From contig NC_026660.2 of the NCBI RefSeq assembly GCF_000004075.3, forward strand, positions 19,859,837-19,923,836: a stretch of DNA of 64,000 bases, given 5' to 3'. This document shows positions 11,924-25,249 of the stretch, piece after piece (position 1 is the first letter of the stretch; every line of letters starts with the position of its first letter). The DNA is from Cucumis sativus. Taxonomy: Eukaryota > Streptophyta > Magnoliopsida > Cucurbitales > Cucurbitaceae. The notes under the pieces are model-generated. The model searched no databases and was not told the origin of the DNA. It worked only from the letters and a program-made list of their open reading frames with translations. A program made the translations under genes and the position numbers.

Positions 11924-12370
11924 TAGGAGTGAAATCGGGCTGGGTTGGGTTGGGTTGGCAACCAGAATAACCCGAATTTAATTTCTAACTCAACCCAACC
12001 CAACCCGTAAATATATGGGTTGGGTTGGATTGGGTTGTCGGATTGTGTATATAATTTTTTTTTTCCCATTTTCTAGTTTATAAGATTATAAAAATTTGAA
12101 ATCGTTACATTTAAATTTCAAACATACATAATTCCAACTTTCATACAATAAATTCAAGATTTATATACCTTTAATTTGTTTTTTATTAAAATAATTTTTA
12201 TTTATTTATATATTATATTAATTCAGGTTGGGTTTGGTTGAACTAAATTTTTCAACCTCCAACCCAAAAAAATTAATTTTTTTAACCTAATCTAACTCAT
12301 ATTCTAACCTAACCTTTATAATATGGGTTGGGTAGTTCGAGTTATTCGGGTTCAACTTTGTACACCTCTA
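11924..12370. mobile_element. Non-autonomous hAT-like element, 447 bp, with perfect 8-bp target-site duplication
   Basis: The element begins TAGGAGTG and ends CACCTCTA, so the termini are imperfect inverted repeats (reverse complement of the end is TAGAGGTGTACAAAG). It is flanked on both sides by the same 8 bp, GTTTATAT (11916-11923 and 12371-12378), the duplication size made by hAT transposases. The interior has no coding capacity. It is made of GGGTTGGGTTGGG motifs and their complements (for example 11937-11960 versus 11990-12007), which would fold back on themselves. It is a MITE-like derivative that needs a transposase supplied elsewhere. A decayed relative lies at 24344-24752. Confidence 0.85.
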
Positions 12371-12378
12371 GTTTATAT

Positions 12379-15300
12379 TAAAAAAATATCTCATTCCCAC
12401 TACTCCTTTCACAATTTTAAATACAATTTAATTATTTAAAAAGTTATATTAAAATAGAAAAATAGTCCAAAATAGAACATTAACAAAATACTTATCCCTA
12501 GTGAAAAAAAATAAAACGTGATAAATTTTGTTGGTTTTCTTTGTTATAAATAATGTATTAACTTTAAAAAAAAAGAACTATATAAAATACCTCAAACATC
12601 ATATAATTAAATTTAGAGACTAAATAAATTAAAAATTAAAAGTTATAAAAAAAACTAAAGAAAATACATTTCTAAAACTTAGAGAACAAAAGGCTTCTAT
12701 TTTAGAACTGAAAAGGTGAGTGGAGCCTACTTGAGAATCTTACACAAAAATTAGAAACAAAATGAGTAAAAAAGACCAATGGGTTCACTTTTGGTGGGGT
12801 TGGTTTTGTGACTTTTATTAGCTTTATGAGACATTTAATTCCATCTGCCCCTTCATTTATACCAAAACTTTGTACCACAAAAAATCCCACAATACCCACT
12901 AGTTTTCTTTATCAATGGGTTCTTTTATAAACACTTTTCTATTTTTGTTCCAATAAATAAATAAATTGCTCTCATAATTCACATTTTAGAGCAATGTAAA
13001 TGTCATATTCAATCAAAAGTTCTTCAAATTTCAAGTTTCTCTTTTAACCTTAAAAATCATTTAATTGTTTAATATGTTATTAGGGTTTTCATTTTATATG
13101 TAATATGTCTTTAATATACTTTTTTTTTATTGCATAACCTTAAACATTCCATTTTATTCGTAGTATATTCGTGGATTTTAAAAATGTTGAATAGGTCGTT
13201 ACGATTCCAATAGATATAAATTTAAAATTTAAGAAAAATGTTCGACAAAAATCAAAAGGGTATTTGCCAATTCTATTTTAGTATATACCATTGAATTGCA
13301 AGCATGTGTAAATTGTGTGAAAAAAGTTGACTATATTGTCATTACTCGTTCGTTTTTAAATTGAACGAACAATATTTACAAAATATATCAAATTTCTAAA
13401 GTTTATCAATCATAAACATTGATAGAAGCGTAAACTATATCCATGTCAATCAACGTCAAGCTTTGATTAAAATCTAAAATTTTGTTACCTTTTAGTAGTT
13501 TTGTTATTTACAATAATTTTTCTTTTTTTTGTTTCTAAAATAAAGTTGTATTAAATGCTAACAATCAATTTACTATCCTCAATCATAGCATAAACAACCA
13601 TAAAAATACACAAATCAAAACACTATACCGCATGGAATAAATGCTTAGATTAACATATCCCAAAATCTGATTAAGACAATGTATAACATGCCATTAAATT
13701 ACCTAAACAAGACAACGCTCAATCAAGTTGCATAATGGATTACAAATTAATGTATACATTATTTGAATTTGTAATATCATAAGGTATTAGATAATAGTAT
13801 CGTGCAAGCCGGTCATAAATTTCATACTTTTAAGTCGTATCAAATTTTTTTAAAAAATCATAAGAGGTCAGCAATCTAACAAGCTCTAGTTAGTAGGAAT
13901 ATTTTAAGTAATAAAAAAAATATATTAAACTATACGTATTTGCTACTGATCATTATAACGTAATTTTTTTTTAATTAAATGAAGAGTTGAGTATCTTAAT
14001 CTTCCAAGTTGGAATAATTTTAAATCTAATTAAAATATATTAATTTCTTTCGTTACTAATTAGATAGATTTAAAATTACTTTAGACTAATATCATTCACT
14101 TATTTTATTAAACATTATGGATAGCCTTACATTTGTACCAAATTAAAATACGTGTGTTGAATTTAATACTAATCAGTTGTAAGGATTTTGTTGTACTAAT
14201 TAATTAATTGTGGATTAAACTATTTTTAATATAAAATTAATAAAATTATATCTTTGGATTTATCTTACTCACTCACTTAATTAATTAATTAATTTTTACG
14301 CGATGGACGGTGGGATTTGGGAAGCTTCTTCTGCTTTTTCAAAATGATTTATTTTTTATACTAATTATGGGCTAATTAAATACAAGATTTAAATTGTTAT
14401 CTACGTGGCATGCAATTTTTTTAACGATTTTTTATTTTTGTTTTAAATTGATTTTGCCACTGTTACTGAAAATCATAATTAAATAATTAAGTTGTTAATA
14501 AATACGAAATAAAGAAATGTCAGTATTTAAATTTCTAGTTGGATCTTGACCTTATAGTCAAAGACGAATTTTTGACCGATAAGAAAAGCGAAAGTGGAGG
14601 GTATGATTGTAATTGGGGACTTCACGCTGTGAATAACTGGGCTTTGGTTTGGCTATGTTTAGTCTATAATTTCTTTGGTTAATTACTTGGGTTTGAAACA
14701 TTTTTCAATTATAGTCGAGGTAAATTTTATTGATAATAAATGTCTATTGATTTCTACCAGTCATATATCAACGTTATTTATTCGAATAAGAGGGGACAAA
14801 AGCTGGTGGTGGGTTAAGATTTGTGTTGCGTTTTGAAGCAGCTTTATTTTGAGTTCGGTCCGGGGTCCGTTCGTTTTCTTTCTTTTCTTTTAATTTATTC
14901 TACTCTTATACCCAATCAAATCCTACCATCTGGCAACTGAATGCACGTGACTTGATTCCACACCCCATCCCACCATGATCCTTCCACGTGCTCATCTGCT
15001 TACCATTTTAAATACCCATTTCCTATATCTCTTCACATAATCAAATACAAAAATTAGGTCCTTTGCTTATTCTTTCCTTCTTCCTCATCTTCTTTTTCTT
15101 ATATCAAACTATCCATACTTTTTTAACTCTCAACTTTCTTAATAGCTTGACACAAAATAATATATATATATATATATACACACGATTGATTTTTTATCAT
15201 TTATATGAGTTGGTGATGTGAATATGATAATTTGTGTCTTTATAACTCTCTCCTTTGAAGTTAAGAAATCGTTAAATTATTATTGGTTTGGTAGTCATAC

Positions 15301-17270
15301 TAGGTTGTAACCATGTTTAAGTACATTTCTTACTCATCTTCTCAACTTTTTTGCTTTGTGGTTCATTTCATGGAGAATTTGCTTAATTTGAAACTTATTT
15401 TCACTTTGAGGTTTCCTAATTAGGTCTCTCATAAGTCTTAGTAGGTTCTCTATGGAACTTTTACATTCTCAATGCGTTTTTCTAGATTCCTTCACGTGAT
15501 TTATTGTGTTTTTTAGTGGAAGTTACCTTTAAACTCTTCATATTGTTATTTTAGCCACCGCATTTTAATTCTCTCATAGATCACTCGAGCTCCACTGTGA
15601 ATCCTATGAGCATCTAGGTTTACTCATGGGTCCTCTTATCTACTTCTAGACTCTTTAATGGGTCATTTTAGCTACTCCTCTAGCATCTCCATTATATTAG
15701 TTATCATTAGGTTTCATATGGGTCACGTCACCCTTTTGATTTGTCAACTTAACTAAGCTTTTATCACCGTTCATAAGCCTTCTATAGTTCACTAAACTTT
15801 TAGTTTTAACCTGTATTAATAAATATACTCCCAACACTTATATTTTTCCGAACAGTACAATTTACAAACGATGATTTGAATCAAAGATGGAAGAAGATGG
15901 AGAAAGAAGAAGAAGATGATGATGATGAAGAAAGATGTGTAAATATAAAAAAATATATATAATTAACCTGTCTTTTATGATAAAAGTTTTACCATCTACG
16001 GTAAATTATGTTTTACTTTCCAGTTACTCGACTTTTACCATAACATTCCTCTATTATGAGGAATGATGAGACAAACCTACTGACTAACATCGTGTTTGAA
16101 TGAAACGATACGGTTGACATGACATTAGCTCATACATCCACCACCCCACACTCACTTTTACTTTTTTTATTTGACTATGCTATGAATTGAGAATGGGAAA
16201 CATGTTATTATTATAGCCATCCAATTATTATCCCTATAAAAAAAATGTTTCTTTAACTAAACCATTTTTAATCAAAATAAAATGTTTAAAATAGAGTGTG
16301 TATCTTTTTATTTTTTTTTCTAAAATAACTTATATTTTACAATCACACATTTAATAACTATCGTCTTCAAACTATACTAAACAATGACATGACTTAAGAA
16401 CTAAATTATTATTTTTACCAAAGTTTTAAGTGTAATCTTTTAAGATTTTGATACATACTTGGATCGACATACATCTAATTTTATAAATATAGTCGTACTA
16501 TACTCAAATAAAAAAAAGGCGAAAAAATAGAACATTAAGAAAATAATTTTTAATTATTTCAAAAAAGGAAAAGGAAAAAAAAAGAAGATTAAATTTGTAT
16601 AAAAAGATGTGTGATTATTTAATAAAGAAAAATCGAATATAGTAATGATGAAATAAATAAAAGGAAGGGGGGGGGAAAGCAATAGCAAATTCATTGTACC
16701 GAAATAATGGAAGGAAGGGACAAAAGAAATTCTACAACTTGTGAATGTACGGACATTATGACACGTCATTGGTATTCCAGTGGGTGCGCGCACATGGGAT
16801 TTTACCACGGGGGCTGAGCCTCCGGTTTTCGCGGCGCATTTTTCTTATCATGTGTGCCCGCACGTACTCTTATCGACGTGCATCCGCTCCACTCTTTCTT
16901 CTTTTTATTTTAACGATTGGGACCCACCGCCACCTCACAAAAATTAATATTTTACTAAATTATTAATTCATTCCTGAAATTATAAATAACAACAAACAAT
17001 AACTATTTACTCACAATAAAAAAATATTAAAAAATGAATAAGTTATTTACTCATTAAAAATCACTCAGTTTAAATATTAGGTTTGTTTTTCTATTTTTTG
17101 ACAATTTTCATAAAAATAAATCCAATCCCTTCAAAAACCATGTTGGCTCAAATATTTTCTATATTGCAAATACAATAGGATGAAAATTTAAAGGTTAATA
17201 TTTGACCAATGAATTTTTAATTTGCAAAATAGATGAATGTGTCTACAATGTTATAGTCTTATAGGTAGAT
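12379..17270. other. Intergenic DNA
   Basis: No gene found. There is a (TA)n tract near 15160-15178. A GAA/GAT-rich stretch lies near 15885-15932. Two CACGTG-type elements lie at about 14944 and 14986, followed by C/T-rich sequence that looks promoter-like, but no open frame follows. A GC-richer block at 16740-16925 is listed separately. The rest is AT-rich without recognisable content. Confidence 0.5.
16740..16925. other. GC-richer block with clustered ACGT cores
   Basis: In otherwise AT-rich DNA this block is markedly richer in G and C. It holds several ACGT-core sites (GACACGTCATTGG near 16758, GCACGTAC near 16860, CGACGTGC near 16874), plus CGCGCACATG. This resembles a promoter or the scar of a lost gene. 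No frame or exon follows in either direction, so its role is unknown. Confidence 0.35.
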
Positions 17271-18205
17271 TTATTGAGATAGACTGAGATCGAGAGGATA
17301 ATTATGGATAAAGGTAGCTCCAACAACTCACGAGGACCAATTGAAAGAATAGTAAAAACATACAATAGACTATCCATGAAAGAGTTAACTTCAATTATAT
17401 TACACATTTACGTGATCTTGAATAAAGTATGTAAGGTCCAATGATTTTGTGGATTAATAAAAGTTCCCCAGACCTTACATATTTCAAGAAGATAATTCTT
17501 TCATTCAACTATCATTTCACAACTCCATATTAAGGCGAATATGTCTTCTATTGCCATAACATAATATTCTTGGCAATCTATTTAACAGTATCCCCACCAA
17601 TGGTGTATCTCTCATTAGGCTTTTATATCATTCATACTCATCTTCCCATACAATGGTACATTTTTCATTAAGAACACGTATCTACTGGTAATGCTTACTT
17701 CATCATTCTAAGTTACCCGGTTTGCATACATTACCTCTCTAGGGTATGGTAAGTAATAATTAAAATGCAAACCAAAATCTATTGTAGCCTTAAGATATCT
17801 TAATATATTCGGATTGAGAAACACTGTCTCATTTATTTTCCTTAAGGCTCATACTAGCATCATAAGATATTCTTACTAGAGCATCATTAAAATATCAAAT
17901 CTCCTTAATAGCATTCGGTGTGTAATTGACATAAATTAAAACATTCTCAATAATACTAAGTGCATCTTATTTAGTCTCACATAAATCTTTCACTTCAAAA
18001 TGTGATAACTTTATAGCATTACTAACGTTTATGTTTGTATCACATAAATTACATCAATATACAAACATATAGTCACACAATCAACTCCAAGCAACTTTTA
18101 GTAAACACATGTATCAACAGTTCACTTCACAATACATTGTTTACTAAATTGTTGTTAAAGTTTTTCTCGTTAAACTTTTAGAAACTAGCTAACGACCATA
18201 AAGAA

Positions 18206-18253
18206 ATTTGACTTTTCCAAGTTACCATTGAGGAATATCGTCTTTACATACAC
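18206..18253 (-). pseudogene. Ty1/copia reverse-transcriptase fragment
   Basis: On the minus strand these 48 bases read VYVKTIFLNGNLEKSN. This matches the Ty1/copia reverse-transcriptase signature usually written as D-V-K-T-A-F-L-N-G. Stop codons follow on both sides, so this is a dead fragment. A likely primer-binding site for the same minus-strand element lies about 430 bp upstream (18673-18685). Confidence 0.6.
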
Positions 18254-18443
18254 TTAATGTATTAGAAGACCACATACAACTAAAAAAGCTTTTAAGGTGC
18301 TCTACGGTGACTAATTTAGTCTTACGAGAATAAGAATCAAAACATTCTAAATTCCACGTTTGATTCAAAATATTTTTCATAAGTCTAAAGTTGCACCTAT
18401 GTACTTATGATCATTGGTAGCATTTCCAAGGATCCTCTCCTCA

Positions 18444-18498
18444 AACAAAGTTCCAACAGAACCTCCCCTTGAACAAAGTTCCAACAGAACCTCCCCTA
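18444..18498. repeat. 28-bp tandem duplication inside the copia remnant
   Basis: The phrase AACAAAGTTCCAACAGAACC and the following CTCCCC occur twice with a 28-bp offset (starting at 18444 and 18472). This is a local duplication in noncoding remnant DNA. Confidence 0.8.
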
Positions 18499-18672
18499 AA
18501 ATAGACACTCATCCATTTAACTCTTATCTAGCTAGGCTAACTCTTCCTCTCTAGAGCATATTGCTTATTCAATAAAGTTCAACAACGGATAATATCGTGA
18601 CTCTTTTTAAGGTTCCACTACACCTTTGTTCGATGTGGGAGTAAACCAACAAGGCTAAGCCAATGACGACAT

Positions 18673-18685
18673 GACTCTAATACCA
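18673..18685 (-). other. Probable LTR-element primer-binding site (minus strand)
   Basis: The reverse complement is TGGTATTAGAGTC, close to TGGTATCAGAGCC, the sequence complementary to plant initiator-methionine tRNA that follows the 5' LTR of many retroelements. Its orientation agrees with the copia fragment at 18206-18253. The short distance between them implies a large internal deletion. LTR borders could not be fixed. Confidence 0.45.
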
Positions 18686-20996
18686 CTTTAGGGATAACTT
18701 GGAGTATAAATCCTCATGCCTTGTAAAGTATTGTATAATCGATAGTTTGGACAATATCTTCATAAAAACTGAATTTACATATTTTCATACTATGACCAAA
18801 CTTGATTAAAAGTAATAGCAATACTTTCAATCACATACAAATTAATAACCAAATCACGCGACAATTCATGATGTGATTCATGCATAACTTTGTCAAATTG
18901 AATATGACATACATGAAAAATTATTTCTACTCATGCTAACATGCTAATAGATATGTTCAAGTAGATCACAGTAGCATCTCAATATTCAAAATTTGAGTTA
19001 TCATTTAAACTTATAAATCTATATGCGATACTACTGTAAGCATAATCAATAAACAGAGTCAAAGGTTTATAATCATACTAAAGATTTCTTGAACACAAGA
19101 TATGTTATCTTAGTTGGACACCCCACACTTCAAAATATTTAGCTCCATAATATATTCAAAGTTTGATAATACTATTTTGTCGAGGGGAAACAAATTTCAT
19201 GAACAAATTCATTTAGCTCATAAAACTCCAATCTAAGGTATTCATGAGCCCTTTATGTTTAATAGTTGTATGCATGATTTATGTCATAAATTATTTCCAT
19301 CCATGAATGCATAGACTAATTCAAATTCATCAAAATAGCACTTATTACTATAATCAAAATTTGTTAAACTCTACGTGCAAATCCTATGTAAAGTTCATTC
19401 AAACTTAACTATAAAAGACTCAATTGTATTAACTCATTTGTAAAATAACTTACCAATCATAATATCTTCACAAATTTTTTTTAATACCAAATTCTTTTAT
19501 TCAAATTAACAATATTTGATATTGATATGGTAAGCGGAAAACTTTCCATCACATAGTGAAAACTCCATTGCTAGGTTGTTCACTAATTTATTTAGATCAT
19601 TTAATTTCTAATTTACTAAATGTGTCACCTAATACCAATTAATCAAAACTTCAAGGTTTGTGATGCATTAGATATTCCAATTCTGTAATGCATAATAAAT
19701 TATCATTTACAAGTCAAATAAATAGTAACTTACTAAAACAAAAAGTACTTTTAGAAAATTACTCCTAAAATTTAGCCCAACTATTAGTAACTTGCCAAAA
19801 TAAATAGTGATTTTCTTTTAGAAACTTACCAAGATATTCATCAATAGTTGAATCTGCTCTCTACTTTACATTTTTCATTTATGAAAGATTAGATATGACA
19901 AATTACAGACCACCTCCTAAAAAAGAATTAATACACGATCGAGAATGATACAACCATAAACTCAATCGATCACAAATTACCAAGAACACGAAATCGATAT
20001 AAAAATTGCAATTATTTTTATCATAGCTAGGGCAATTTCAACAGCCCTCAATATTATATCTTTACCAACACCCAACTAAAATATCATATATAAGAAAACA
20101 AGCATACCTACTATGGATAAATTGGCAAAATGGAAATAAGATAACTTACAGTAAACCCTAGAAAACCAAGGCGATCAGTGCTTCTTGAGATAACAGTTAT
20201 GGGTTTTATCTTCTTCTTCTTGAAGCTTTTATTGAGAAAGTTAGGCGATGATGTCAGGTAGAGACAAATTCGAATTTATATTCGTCAGCAGAGGTCTGCC
20301 ATTGAGCCCATCTATCCTTGGAGAGAAAATCTTTGGGATTTCTCCCCTCTCTTCGTAGTCGGACATAATTGCCATGGAGGAGAAGGAATTGCTAAATCCC
20401 TCCAAATGATCGGTCCGGTTGAATGAGGGATTTTTTTTCCCTTTTCAGATCCGATTAACAATCGGAGAAGTTTTGCTTTCAGATTGTAGAAAAAAAACAA
20501 TTGTTGATCATAGTTGTGCCATGTAGAAACACTGCCCTAAAAGCAAAACTCGGTGCGACATCGGTGTTAAATCGTTTATATGGAGCAATGATTAACACAA
20601 CTTTTTCAACTCATGCGTACACTCGCCGGAGTTAAGAATGCAATGAAAAGGAAAATGATTGCTTAGAGGAACCCTAGAAAGAACTAGGGTTTTGGCTAGA
20701 AGAATGACGGATCTTCCCAAGACTTTTCTTTACGTAATATATATATATAATGAATAATTATTAGAGTTATAAAATAAAATAAATAATAATTATTATAATT
20801 TCTAATTGAAATATCAATTATAAAATAGTACAATGATGTTCATTCCAACAGTTTAGACATTTAATCATTTTCTTCTTTTTTTTGGTATTTATCCAATGAC
20901 TGCCATTCTTTTATACTGCAGATTAGGCGCTTGTATTTGTGTGTAAGCTGGTATCAAGTGCTATTAATACTGTAATATGAGATTCTGTGATTTAAG

Positions 20997-21756
20997 ATAG
21001 CAGTGTACAAGATTAGGGAAGATGTATGGGATATTGAGTAGGATGGAATAACATTGACAAAAGATGTGAAATTTGAAAACTTCATAGTCGATGAAGGATG
21101 TCAGGATTTCTATAAAATGTGTTGTTACTTTAATTGAGGAAACGTAACGTCATTTTGGAAAATGATTGATTGAAATTTATCTTGTCGAACTATGTTGTTC
21201 TTGGTCTAAGTATACAAATGTTTTCTATCTTGGTGTTGAGGGGTATGTCATTGGTAAGCTTAATGATAAAGTTTTTTTTTGTGGTTTGGCAACTGATATC
21301 AGAACTTAAAGTGTACTTACTGAAACATTGTTAATGCTTGTTTTTCTAGCCTCTCTCTGGTTGCTAGTCTTTGCAGCCACATAAATACTCACCCTTGGAA
21401 CAATGTTATTATGAGAGATGAAAGCCTCTTATTAAGTCTAATAGCGGTCTAAATTTTGTTCAATTCCTTAGAAAGGTTATATTTGCTTGCTTCATCAGGC
21501 ACTTAATGGTTAACAACAAAAATTAGGAAAGACTGTTGATCATGCATCTGACTTCCTTGATATCTTAATGCTTATTTGAAAACTTCTTAGCCATTCAAAC
21601 AATTGAATAGGTATATTATTTTTTAACCATTAACCCCTTGGCATTTGCGTGATTTTTCGAAGTAGTTTTATAATTTTGCATTGGCCAATTTGCTATTTTT
21701 GAATGCAGGTTTCATCTTACTTTGATCATTACTGCAACAATATGCTGCTGGATGAT
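20997..21756 (+). pseudogene. Eroded multi-exon gene relic, family not recognised
   Basis: Three coding-like segments lie on the plus strand. 20997-21137 reads IAVYKIREDVWDIE, a stop, then DGITLTKDVKFENFIVDEGC and onward to a second stop. 21196-21253 reads CSWSKYTNVFYLGVEGYVIG and ends at a consensus GTAAG donor. 21709-21756 is a 16-codon exon (VSSYFDHYCNNMLLDD) between a CAG acceptor and a GTGAGT donor. Their composition is less biased than the surrounding AT-rich DNA, but stops and missing connections argue that this is a decayed copy of a real gene. I do not recognise the family. Confidence 0.35.
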
Positions 21757-24343
21757 GTGAGTTTTTTGTGTCTTAACTTTTTTCATCTCCATCTAACCAG
21801 AATGGAATATAGGCTTATCATTGTGAAATGATCCAGCCTAGCATCAATAAGCCTCTAAGTTTAGTTTTCATCCATGATTTTTCCAGACATTTTATTGAAG
21901 AATAGTCTCTATGTCTGTTATGGAGTATCCTTACAGATAGTATAACCTGTTATTGAAACTATAAACTGATCAGCTACTCTTGCCGCAGTATATCTATTAT
22001 TTTATTACTAAACACTAAATATGTATAATGGGTAATGACTAATGACTAATGATGTTTTTTCTTTGCATTTGTTTTGAATCTAAGTGGTGAAGCCGTGCAA
22101 TTCATAATTTGAAGATGACCTTCAATCGGGCTTTCTTAGTGTTGTTTTTTAATTAGTCTTCGTCAGATTTTTTGGACGATCGACTGTTATTCATCAGCTA
22201 CTTGTTACAGATCTCCATTTGTGGTTGGGGCTGTTTTTTTCATTCTTCAGCTTTTATCAATACTAATATCATTCATTTATTAATAAAGTGATCCTTTCGC
22301 TTTAAAATAGGTTCAAATCATCTGATTGTGATTTCATTCCATATTAATTAGGCGCAGGCAACAAAATTCTCTATTGAATTACTTTTCATTCTCTTTATTC
22401 CTTGAAGGCTCTGTCATTGGTACTCATAGGGAATTCAACACTTTAATTTAATCACATCTTTCTCAGGTATTTTTCGATTTCTTTCATTTCCAAACGATCT
22501 TTTAATTGAAACACACTACTTTCTCATCCATCTTCATCATCACAAATCATACGCAGTTTCCAGTTTTTTTTTAATTTGGTGATTTTCTTATTCGATCATG
22601 CCGTTTTCTTGATGTTTTAGTGTCGGTTTTTAGTGGGTTACACTCATTTTTTGATGGAACGACTGAACTGCTTGAGGTTAGTGTGTTGTTTGAACTTTCC
22701 TACTGAAGAATATGTTCCTGCCTGTTTCTTCTCCAATTTATAATATTCTTCTTCTTCTTCCTTTTTTTTTTTTCTTTCATTTTTCAGTTCAAAAATCTGA
22801 ATCATGAAATTTTAATTCTTTTTTTTTTTTTTGGTCAATGTGCATCCAGCTACTATCAACCAACAACTTTTAATTAGAAACTTTCTTTTAGAAAATTGTT
22901 GTTTGCCTTGTGATTCTGGTTTTTAAACACAGCAATTTTTTTTATGTTTTCTGATGCGAGTTCCTGGCAACATTATCTTTGACTAACATAACATTTTTTG
23001 GTAACCAAATAGAGACTTTGCTTAACGTGTTAATGTATCTTTAGTTCTTTTAAAAGTAAAAATTCACACTCTCTTTGTTTTGGTTTTGCTATTGACTACT
23101 GTCAAGTTTAGTGATAATACTGATATCTTGAAGGCAAAGGCTTTTATGCTCAAATTCTCTGTTAAGTATTTCCTCTTCATGATTGGTCCTTACTCATCGT
23201 ATAGCCAAACTTTTTCTTTTAAGCATTTTTTGTATATACATATGACAAACAAACATTAAAAGTTTTAAGACTAAACTTGATGACATCAATTTTCTTCATA
23301 ATATACGTTCTGTCTTATTTGGTGATCGATGTCACCTAATTGTCATCTCATTCACAATCAACACACTATATTACTATTTTTTTTTTCTTGACGATTGACT
23401 TAATTGGAAACAATGAAACTATTTCTACGTAACGTTAGAATTTTGTGCAAACTTAGTCTGAACTTTCTTTTAAATATCATGTATCCTTGGATGTCGAGCA
23501 TTAATCTTACATTTGGTGAGGCTTTAATATTCATATATAGCAGGCTGATAGGTTTTCTCCATGTTTTTAGCTTAAATTTCTTGGGATGTTATTTCTGGCT
23601 GGCTGGCATATATATTTCTTTTTGCTCTATTAAAATATTAGATTTAAGTGGCATATTAATTCATATTGGTATGTTTTTTCTTCTCTAAAAACTTGTTGGA
23701 CTGAAATTTTCCTCCAACCCCACCCTTTTGTGAGAAAGGTTTGTTTGTATGACTCACTAGGGTTTGTGTATTTTGTGATATCTTTGGAGAGCATAATAAT
23801 TCAAAATATAGGTTTTGGTTTACAGATAAAACTACAACAGTTTTTTTAGTACAATAATTATATGGAAGAATGATCGAACCTTCCAGAGTTAACGAGAAAT
23901 GTCATCGTCAATTGTAAATTTTTTTTTGGAGAATGTTAGCTCCATTTTTCAGACATCACTTCAATTTCAAACTTAGTTATATAAAATTGTGCCAAGGAAA
24001 GTTCAAAATAACTACAGTATTTTAATTGAGTTTAAAGCTAATTAACTTATTTAATTATAAATATTGCAACAGTAAAATTTAAGATCAACACGAACGTAGT
24101 TCAATAATATAAAACTTGTATTTTTTACTTTAATATCAGATAGAGTTGTATGAAATTGCGTCACATAAAGTTTCAAAGAATGTTAGGATCTTAAAATGTA
24201 TGCTTACGGATATAAAATTTTTATATTGTGTCACTTTCTTTAAAAAAATTCAATTCTTAGGGGTTTAGAGGAGGTTTTTTTTCTTGATACTAAGATATTT
24301 TATTAGTATACAATGATAAAGGTCTAAAAACAAATGTAACAAA
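21757..24343. other. Intergenic DNA, T-rich
   Basis: No supported gene. Several poly-T tracts lie near 22767-22777 and 22820-22831. An open frame around 23404-23688 starts at TTG, is mostly Phe, Ile and Leu, and is treated as chance. Confidence 0.45.
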
Positions 24344-24752
24344 TAGGGGTGTAAACGGGTTAGGTCGAGAGACATTCTCAACCCCAACCTATATTTTCGA
24401 ATTGGTTGGATTGCCAACCCAAATAACTCGAATTAAATTTTCAACAAAACCAACCCTACCTCTAAAATATATTTTGTTTATAAACGGAAATCATCAAAGC
24501 ATAAATCAAACATGTTTCACATCAAGTTAAGCAAAAAAAAAAAAAAAAAAAAAATCTCGATATTCAATAGATTGTTTAACTTTTATTAAATATATAAAAG
24601 TAATAAAATATATATATTATTAATTTGGATTGAACTGTGTTGACGTGAACTTTTCAACTCTCCAACCTAAGAACCAATCTAACTCGAAAAAAATTAAAAT
24701 TTTCAATCAAAACCTTTCCTAATCTCTCAATCCCCGCTGCAAACACACCTGC
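24344..24752. mobile_element. Decayed hAT-like element related to the one at 11.9 kb
   Basis: It starts TAGGGGTGTAAACGGGTT and has the same layout of CAACCC- and GGTTGG-type motifs as the complete copy at 11924-12370. Near 24735-24752 the sequence GCAAACACACC is a degenerate version of the expected inverted end. No matching 8-bp target duplication was found, so the right border is uncertain and the copy is probably old. Confidence 0.6.
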
Positions 24753-25249
24753 AGGGTTTTCTGTAGAAACAAAAAAGATGAAAGAGAGCAGTTTTAAGAG
24801 AGAAAACTCGAGGTGAAAAAAGAGAGAAGGATTGTAAATTTTAGAAAGAGGGGATGGCCAAAATTTAAATAATAGAGATAAAGATAGAGGAGAAATTTGG
24901 AGAGAAAAAACTAAGGAGGTAAGAAAATGTTAGAAAGAAGTAAAAGTTATTATATGATTTTTAGAATAAAGATAGTAAGAGATCGTAAGAAAAAATAAAA
25001 CAATCATGAATCAAATATACTAAATAAAGGATTTTGAAATAATGTTTTATCGAACTAATTGAAAACTTTTACATATTAATTTCTCTCCTTTTTCATTTTA
25101 TATCGAGTAAACCAATCAATATAATAATAATAATAATAAAATTGTAAATAAAAAATAAAAAACTGTTTGCGTCGCTGAAGTCTTCCGCTAACGTTTTCCG
25201 AAAATTTATAGATATTTTCATATGGATTATGTTGTTCGAAAATTTAAAT

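Larger units (their letters stand above)
17271..20900. other. Gene-poor stretch containing copia-type remnant
   Basis: Apart from the copia fragment, primer-binding site and small duplication listed separately, no coding sequence is recognisable. Positions 20150-20700 carry C/T- and A/G-rich sequence with AAACCCTA-type boxes (near 20153 and 20670) and look like a former promoter or leader, but no frame is conserved. Confidence 0.4.

Noticed and set aside
11937..12030. GGGTT repeats resembling telomeric sequence
   Set aside because: The unit is TTGGG, not TTTAGGG, and the repeats lie inside a hAT-like element with defined ends and target duplication.
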